61,319 bases of DNA from Chromobacterium haemolyticum (GTDB lineage Bacteria; Pseudomonadota; Gammaproteobacteria; Burkholderiales; Chromobacteriaceae): assembly GCF_002081825.1 (NCBI RefSeq), contig NZ_MUKU01000030.1, forward strand, positions 1 through 61,319. The letters are read 5' to 3'. This document shows positions 58,145 to 61,319 of the stretch, one piece after another (within the stretch, counting starts at the first letter, position 1; every line of letters starts with the position of its first letter). A program made the translations under genes and the position numbers. Under the pieces are notes generated by a model. It made no database searches, was not told the DNA's origin, and saw only the letters and a list, made by a program, of their open reading frames with translations.

Positions 58145-58174
58145 AATTAATTAATCAACCGTGATTGATTAATT
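58145..58174. promoter_or_regulatory. 30-bp palindromic operator of the TetR regulator
   Basis: AATTAATTAATCA and TGATTGATTAATT form 13-bp arms with one mismatch around ACCG. The tetR -35 (TTGATT) lies within it on the minus strand. Size and position (39 bases from the tetR start) fit a TetR-type operator. Confidence 0.65.
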
Positions 58175-58249
58175 GAATGGACAACACTCGGCGCCGCCAA
58201 GGCAAGGCGCGCCGACCTGCCGTCCCTCGATCTTTTGAAACTTTTCTTA

Positions 58250-58389
58250 GAGTCTATTTACGACCTCGCGAGCAAGAGCGAGACAAGGCGAAAACGGCTG
58301 AGAAAGCGGAATGTACACGTGGTACATGAGCATTTCGAAGCGGTTTTCAACGCCGTATCGCCGCAGCGCAGCAGATCGTAAACAGACTC
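58250..58389 (-). mobile_element. MITE copy 6 (140 bp, reverse orientation) in the MATE leader
   Basis: Ends GAGTCTATTTACGACCTCGC and AGATCGTAAACAGACTC; the interior matches copy 5. TTA lies on the left; the right side reads TTTA, so the duplication has decayed or gained one base. It ends 13 bases before the MATE start codon. Confidence 0.85.
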
Positions 58390-58402
58390 TTTAGGTACTA
58401 CC

Positions 58403-59779
58403 ATGTCACACACAACAAGCAACCACCGCGACCTGGACACGTTGCCGGTGTCCAAACTGTTCTGGCAATACACCATTCCCTCCCTCGCCGGCATGCTGGC
58501 CACCGGCCTTTACGTGGTCATCGACGGCATCTTTGTCGGCCACTTCGTCGGCAGCCACGGCTTGGCGGCCATCGCGCTGGCCTATCCGCTGGTGATGATG
58601 CAAGTGGGCCTGGGCGCCATGCTGAGCATGGGCGCGGCCACCCGCATCGCCATCTTGCAAGGCGGCGGCGACTACGAGCGCGCGCGCGCCACCCTGGTGG
58701 CGGCGCTGGCGCTGCTGGCCCTGATCAGCCTGGCCATCCCGCTGCTGGGCCTCACGTATCTGGACACCCTGCTGCAATGGCTGCAAGCCGACAAGCAGCC
58801 TATCGTGATGGCGGAAGCCCGCAACTATCTGCAATGGATGCTGGGCGGCGCGCTGTTCACCATGGGTCAAATGGTGGCCACCTATCTGTTGCGCAACGAC
58901 GGCCGCCCGCGGCTGGCCACGCTGTTGATGGTGATAGGCTCGCTGCTCAACGTGGTCTTCAACTACCTGTTCGTCGGCGTGTTCAAGCTGGGCCTGGCCG
59001 GCTCGGCCCAGGCCACCTTGCTGTCCGAATCGGTGGTGATGCTGGCCGGCCTAGGCTACTTCTTCACCCGCCACGCGCGGCTGCGCCTGCGGCTGGCGAA
59101 CTTGCGGCTGGATTGGCGCTGCTGCGGCCCCGTTCTGGCCCTGGGCCTGTCCAGCCTGTTGATGGAGTTCAACCTGGCCTTGCTGATGTTCGCCCACAAC
59201 TTCCAGCTGCTGCGCTGGGGCACGGACCTGAGCGTGGCCGCCTACGCCACCGCCGGCTACAGCGAAGCCCTGTTCACCCTGGTAGTGCATGGGCTGGCGG
59301 TGGGCCTGCAGCCCTTGCTCAGCCACTCCACCGGCGCCGGCCGTCCGGAACGCACCCGCGAGGCGCTGCGCTACGGCCTGCGCGTCACCATGCTGCTGGG
59401 GTTCACCGCGCTGGCGGCGGTGCAGCTCTTCCCCACCCTGATCGTGCGCATGTACAACAGCGAAGACCTCGCGCTGATCGCCGCCGGCAGCCACGCGCTA
59501 CGCCTGCATTTGCTGGCCATGCCTTTCGATGGCTTGGTGATCATCGGCATCATCGCGCTGCAGGCGATGGCGATGACGCGGGCTGCGCTGCTGCTGACCA
59601 TAGGCAAGACCCTGCTGCTGCTGCCGGCCTTGTGGCTGTTGCCGCTGTGGCTGGCGCTGGACGGCGTCTGGCTGGCGATGCCGCTGGTCAACCTACTGCT
59701 GGGCTCGGCGGCCGCGCTGGCCTTGTGGGGCGCCTTCCGCCGCCTGAAACGTCAAGAGAACCTGGCAACCGCAGCCTGA
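58403..59779 (+). CDS. MATE-family multidrug/Na+ efflux transporter
   Basis: The 458-residue protein has 12 membrane segments in two six-helix halves. Its N-terminus LDTLPVSKLFWQYTIPSLAGMLATGLYVVIDGIFVG (core PSLAGMLATGLYVVIDG) is typical of the MepA/DinF-like MATE branch. It should exchange protons or sodium for cationic drugs. Its promoter region, with the TetR-type palindrome, is now separated from the start codon by a MITE, leaving only TTTAGG as ribosome site. A terminator follows. Confidence 0.92.
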   Translation: MSHTTSNHRDLDTLPVSKLFWQYTIPSLAGMLATGLYVVIDGIFVGHFVGSHGLAAIALAYPLVMMQVGLGAMLSMGAATRIAILQGGGDYERARATLVAALALLALISLAIPLLGLTYLDTLLQWLQADKQPIVMAEARNYLQWMLGGALFTMGQMVATYLLRNDGRPRLATLLMVIGSLLNVVFNYLFVGVFKLGLAGSAQATLLSESVVMLAGLGYFFTRHARLRLRLANLRLDWRCCGPVLALGLSSLLMEFNLALLMFAHNFQLLRWGTDLSVAAYATAGYSEALFTLVVHGLAVGLQPLLSHSTGAGRPERTREALRYGLRVTMLLGFTALAAVQLFPTLIVRMYNSEDLALIAAGSHALRLHLLAMPFDGLVIIGIIALQAMAMTRAALLLTIGKTLLLLPALWLLPLWLALDGVWLAMPLVNLLLGSAAALALWGAFRRLKRQENLATAA

Positions 59780-59798
59780 TCGCCACCGTTCTCAGCCA

Positions 59799-59825
59799 AT
59801 GGCCGGATTTCCGGCCATTTTTTTT
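59799..59825 (+). terminator. Rho-independent terminator after the MATE gene
   Basis: ATGGCCGG-ATTT-CCGGCCAT, a perfect 8-bp stem, followed by seven T residues. Confidence 0.93.
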
Positions 59826-60041
59826 AGGCATTGGCGAACCGGTTCCAATTGCCATTGTCTATATCCTTCGCGCGCGTATCGCACCTCCTTGCTCTCGCAT
59901 CCCGCGTCGGCTCCCGGCCGCCCCCGCATCTCGTCTTGTTTCGAGGTCGCGGGATCGCGGGCCGATTCGTATAGTGATAGCACCCGTCTGTTGGCGCCCC
60001 CGCCGCGGCTTGACTCCAACCTGTCAATAACAAGGAAAACA

Positions 60042-61121
60042 ATGTCTCTGAAAACCATTCCCCACTGGACCGTCGCCGCCCCGCTTGTCGCCTGGGCCGC
60101 AATCGTGGCCGCGCCCACCTTTGCCGCCTCCTCGCTCTTCCTCGCCCTGCTGGCGCTGCTGCTGGCCGGCACCGTCTTCGCCGCCGTCCACCACGCCGAA
60201 GTGGTGGCGCACAAGATGGGCGAGCCTTACGGCACGCTGATCCTGGCGCTGGCGGTGACGGTGATCGAAGTGGCCTTGATTGTCTCCTTCATGCTGGCCG
60301 GCGGAGAAAGCAAGCTGGCGCTGGCGCGCGACACCATCTTTTCCGCCATCATGATCACCTGCAACGGCATCGTCGGCATCTGCCTGCTGCTGGGCGGCCT
60401 GCGCCATCGCGAACAGAACTTCCAGCTCAGCGGCGCCAAAGTGGCGCTCACCGTGCTGGCCGCCATTTCGGTGCTGGCGCTGGTCTTGCCCAACTACGGC
60501 ACCAGCGAGCCCGGCCCGCTGCTATCCTCCTCGCAACTGGCCTTCACCGGCGTGGTGTCCCTGGTGCTGTACGGCGCCTTCGTCTTTGTGCAAACCATAC
60601 GTCACCGCGACTACTTCCTGCTGGAAGGCAGCCACAGCGAGGACGAACACGCGCCACCGCCGTCCGTCAAAGTGACGCTGATCAGCCTGGCCCTGCTGCT
60701 GGTTTGCCTGGTGGGCGTGGTCAGCCTGGCCAAGCTGCTGTCGCCGTCTATCGAAGGCTTCGTGGAAGCGGCCGGCGCGCCTGCCGCCGTGGTGGGCATC
60801 ATCATCGCCGCGCTGGTGCTACTGCCGGAAGGCCTGGCCGCCGCCAACGCCGCGCGCGCGGACCGAGTGCAGACCAGCCTCAACCTGGCGCTGGGTTCGG
60901 CGCTGGCCTCCATCGGCCTGACCATCCCCACCGTGGCGCTGATCTTCGTGGTGATGGGCGAGCCGCTGATTCTGGGCCTGGAAAACAAGGAAACCATCTT
61001 CCTGGTGCTGACCCTGCTGGTCAGTTCGATGTCGCTGGCCGTGGGCCGCACCACCATTTTGCAGGGCATCGTCCACCTGGTGATCTTCGCGTCCTTCGTG
61101 TTCTTCGCCATCAGTCCCTGA
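60042..61121 (+). CDS. chaA: Sodium-potassium/calcium:proton antiporter ChaA
   Basis: The 359-residue CaCA-family antiporter has about 11 membrane segments. The two alpha-repeat motifs are visible: AVTVIEVALIVSFMLAGG with GEPYGTLILAL before it, and ALVLLPEGLAAANAARADR with NLALGSALASIGLTIPTVAL. ChaA exports Na+, K+ and Ca2+ against protons at alkaline pH. ACAAGGAAA precedes ATG 60042; upstream in-frame codons are not protein-like. It is monocistronic with its own terminator. Confidence 0.94.
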   Translation: MSLKTIPHWTVAAPLVAWAAIVAAPTFAASSLFLALLALLLAGTVFAAVHHAEVVAHKMGEPYGTLILALAVTVIEVALIVSFMLAGGESKLALARDTIFSAIMITCNGIVGICLLLGGLRHREQNFQLSGAKVALTVLAAISVLALVLPNYGTSEPGPLLSSSQLAFTGVVSLVLYGAFVFVQTIRHRDYFLLEGSHSEDEHAPPPSVKVTLISLALLLVCLVGVVSLAKLLSPSIEGFVEAAGAPAAVVGIIIAALVLLPEGLAAANAARADRVQTSLNLALGSALASIGLTIPTVALIFVVMGEPLILGLENKETIFLVLTLLVSSMSLAVGRTTILQGIVHLVIFASFVFFAISP

Positions 61122-61139
61122 GCGTCCACACCGCGCAAA

Positions 61140-61175
61140 AAAACCGCCAACCGTTGCCGGCTGGCGGTTTTGTAT
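61140..61175 (+). terminator. Rho-independent terminator after chaA
   Basis: AAAACCGCCA and TGGCGGTTTT make a 10-bp stem with a 12-base loop; the A and T runs are part of the stem. Confidence 0.85.
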
Positions 61176-61193
61176 TGGCGGACCAGGTTCTCA

Positions 61194-61319
61194 GAGCCTG
61201 TTCACGATCTTTTCGTCCTGAGATAATTGCCGAATGCGAAGAAGCCATTATCCAAGCGACGTAAGTCGTGAACAGTTCGAACAGATCAGACCGCTATTGG
61301 AAAGCCTGCGCAAGAAAAC
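61194..61319 (+). mobile_element. IS5-family insertion sequence, left end (runs off right edge)
   Basis: It begins GAGCCTGTTCACGATCTTTT after TCA (61191-61193), the same terminus as the MITE family and the 365-bp element, and carries the start of a transposase. Only 126 bases are visible. Confidence 0.8.
61233..61319 (+). CDS. IS5-family transposase, N-terminal 29 codons only
   Basis: The frame reads MRRSHYPSDVSREQFEQI then RPLLESLRKK and is open to the window edge. The SHYPSD..Q...I.PLL pattern is the common N-terminus of IS5-family (IS1031/IS427-type) transposases. This protein, if intact, is the candidate enzyme that mobilises the MITEs in this window. Confidence 0.8.

Noticed and set aside
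59826-60041. Metal-responsive riboswitch (yybP-ykoY type) in the chaA leader
   Set aside because: No conserved riboswitch core could be recognised by eye in the 216-base leader.

Overview
The window is high-GC bacterial DNA with the gene repertoire of a Chromobacterium-like betaproteobacterium (order Neisseriales). This placement is inferred from protein style and from the mix of genes: a full phenylacetate (paa) catabolon, a lipid A aminoarabinose (arn) operon with a split arnA, a YejK/NdpA nucleoid protein, a secreted M9 collagenase and glutathione-dependent formaldehyde oxidation. It reads as a chromosomal segment rich in transport, regulation and accessory metabolism. There is one tRNA gene (Tyr), no rRNA and no CRISPR array.

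Layout. 1-904 is the end of an IS4-family insertion sequence with a frameshifted transposase. 964-7575 holds efflux functions: a Bcr/CflA pump, an ArsC-type reductase, and a MarR regulator followed by an outer-membrane factor-EmrA-EmrB tripartite pump. 7624-23194 is the phenylacetate cluster. paaG-H-I-K-A-B-C-D-E, a TetR repressor, paaF, paaJ and a second hydratase lie on the minus strand. paaN and a DUF485/sodium-solute symporter pair diverge from them. 23202-25229 is a yeiE/yeiH-type LysR/permease pair. 25230-27812 is a compositionally odd AT-rich patch with an unassigned homocitrate/isopropylmalate-synthase-like enzyme and an AEC transporter. 27879-32441 has cstA/ybdD divergent from an RstAB-like two-component system. 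32748-36312 carries a hydrolase, an outer-membrane barrel, a GST and hemF. 36439-43680 is the arn operon. 43913-48298 is a RocS/RocA/RocR-like signalling locus (hybrid kinase, LuxR regulator, REC-EAL protein). 49128-53352 carries ndpA, a LysR gene, frmA-fghA and tRNA-Tyr. 54070-61121 holds the collagenase, a PAS-AraC regulator, a TetR-MATE pair and ChaA. The right edge enters an IS5-family insertion sequence.

The most unusual feature is a family of short non-coding mobile elements (MITEs). Six 134-150 bp copies and one 365 bp fold-back relative are scattered from 32 kb onward. Their ends (consensus GARCCTGTTYACGATCT) match the end of the IS5-family element at the right edge, which is therefore the likely source of the transposase. 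Several copies have TNA target duplications, and four of the six abut a stop codon exactly. Copies separate arnD from the rest of the arn operon and sit in the leader of the MATE gene.

Other points of interest are an internally duplicated PaaB, a PaaN lacking the MaoC hydratase domain alongside three crotonase paralogues, an orphan DRE-TIM metallolyase coupled to an AEC carrier, and an alpha/beta hydrolase whose nucleophile position is cysteine. All functional calls come from reading motifs and family resemblance; no database search was run.
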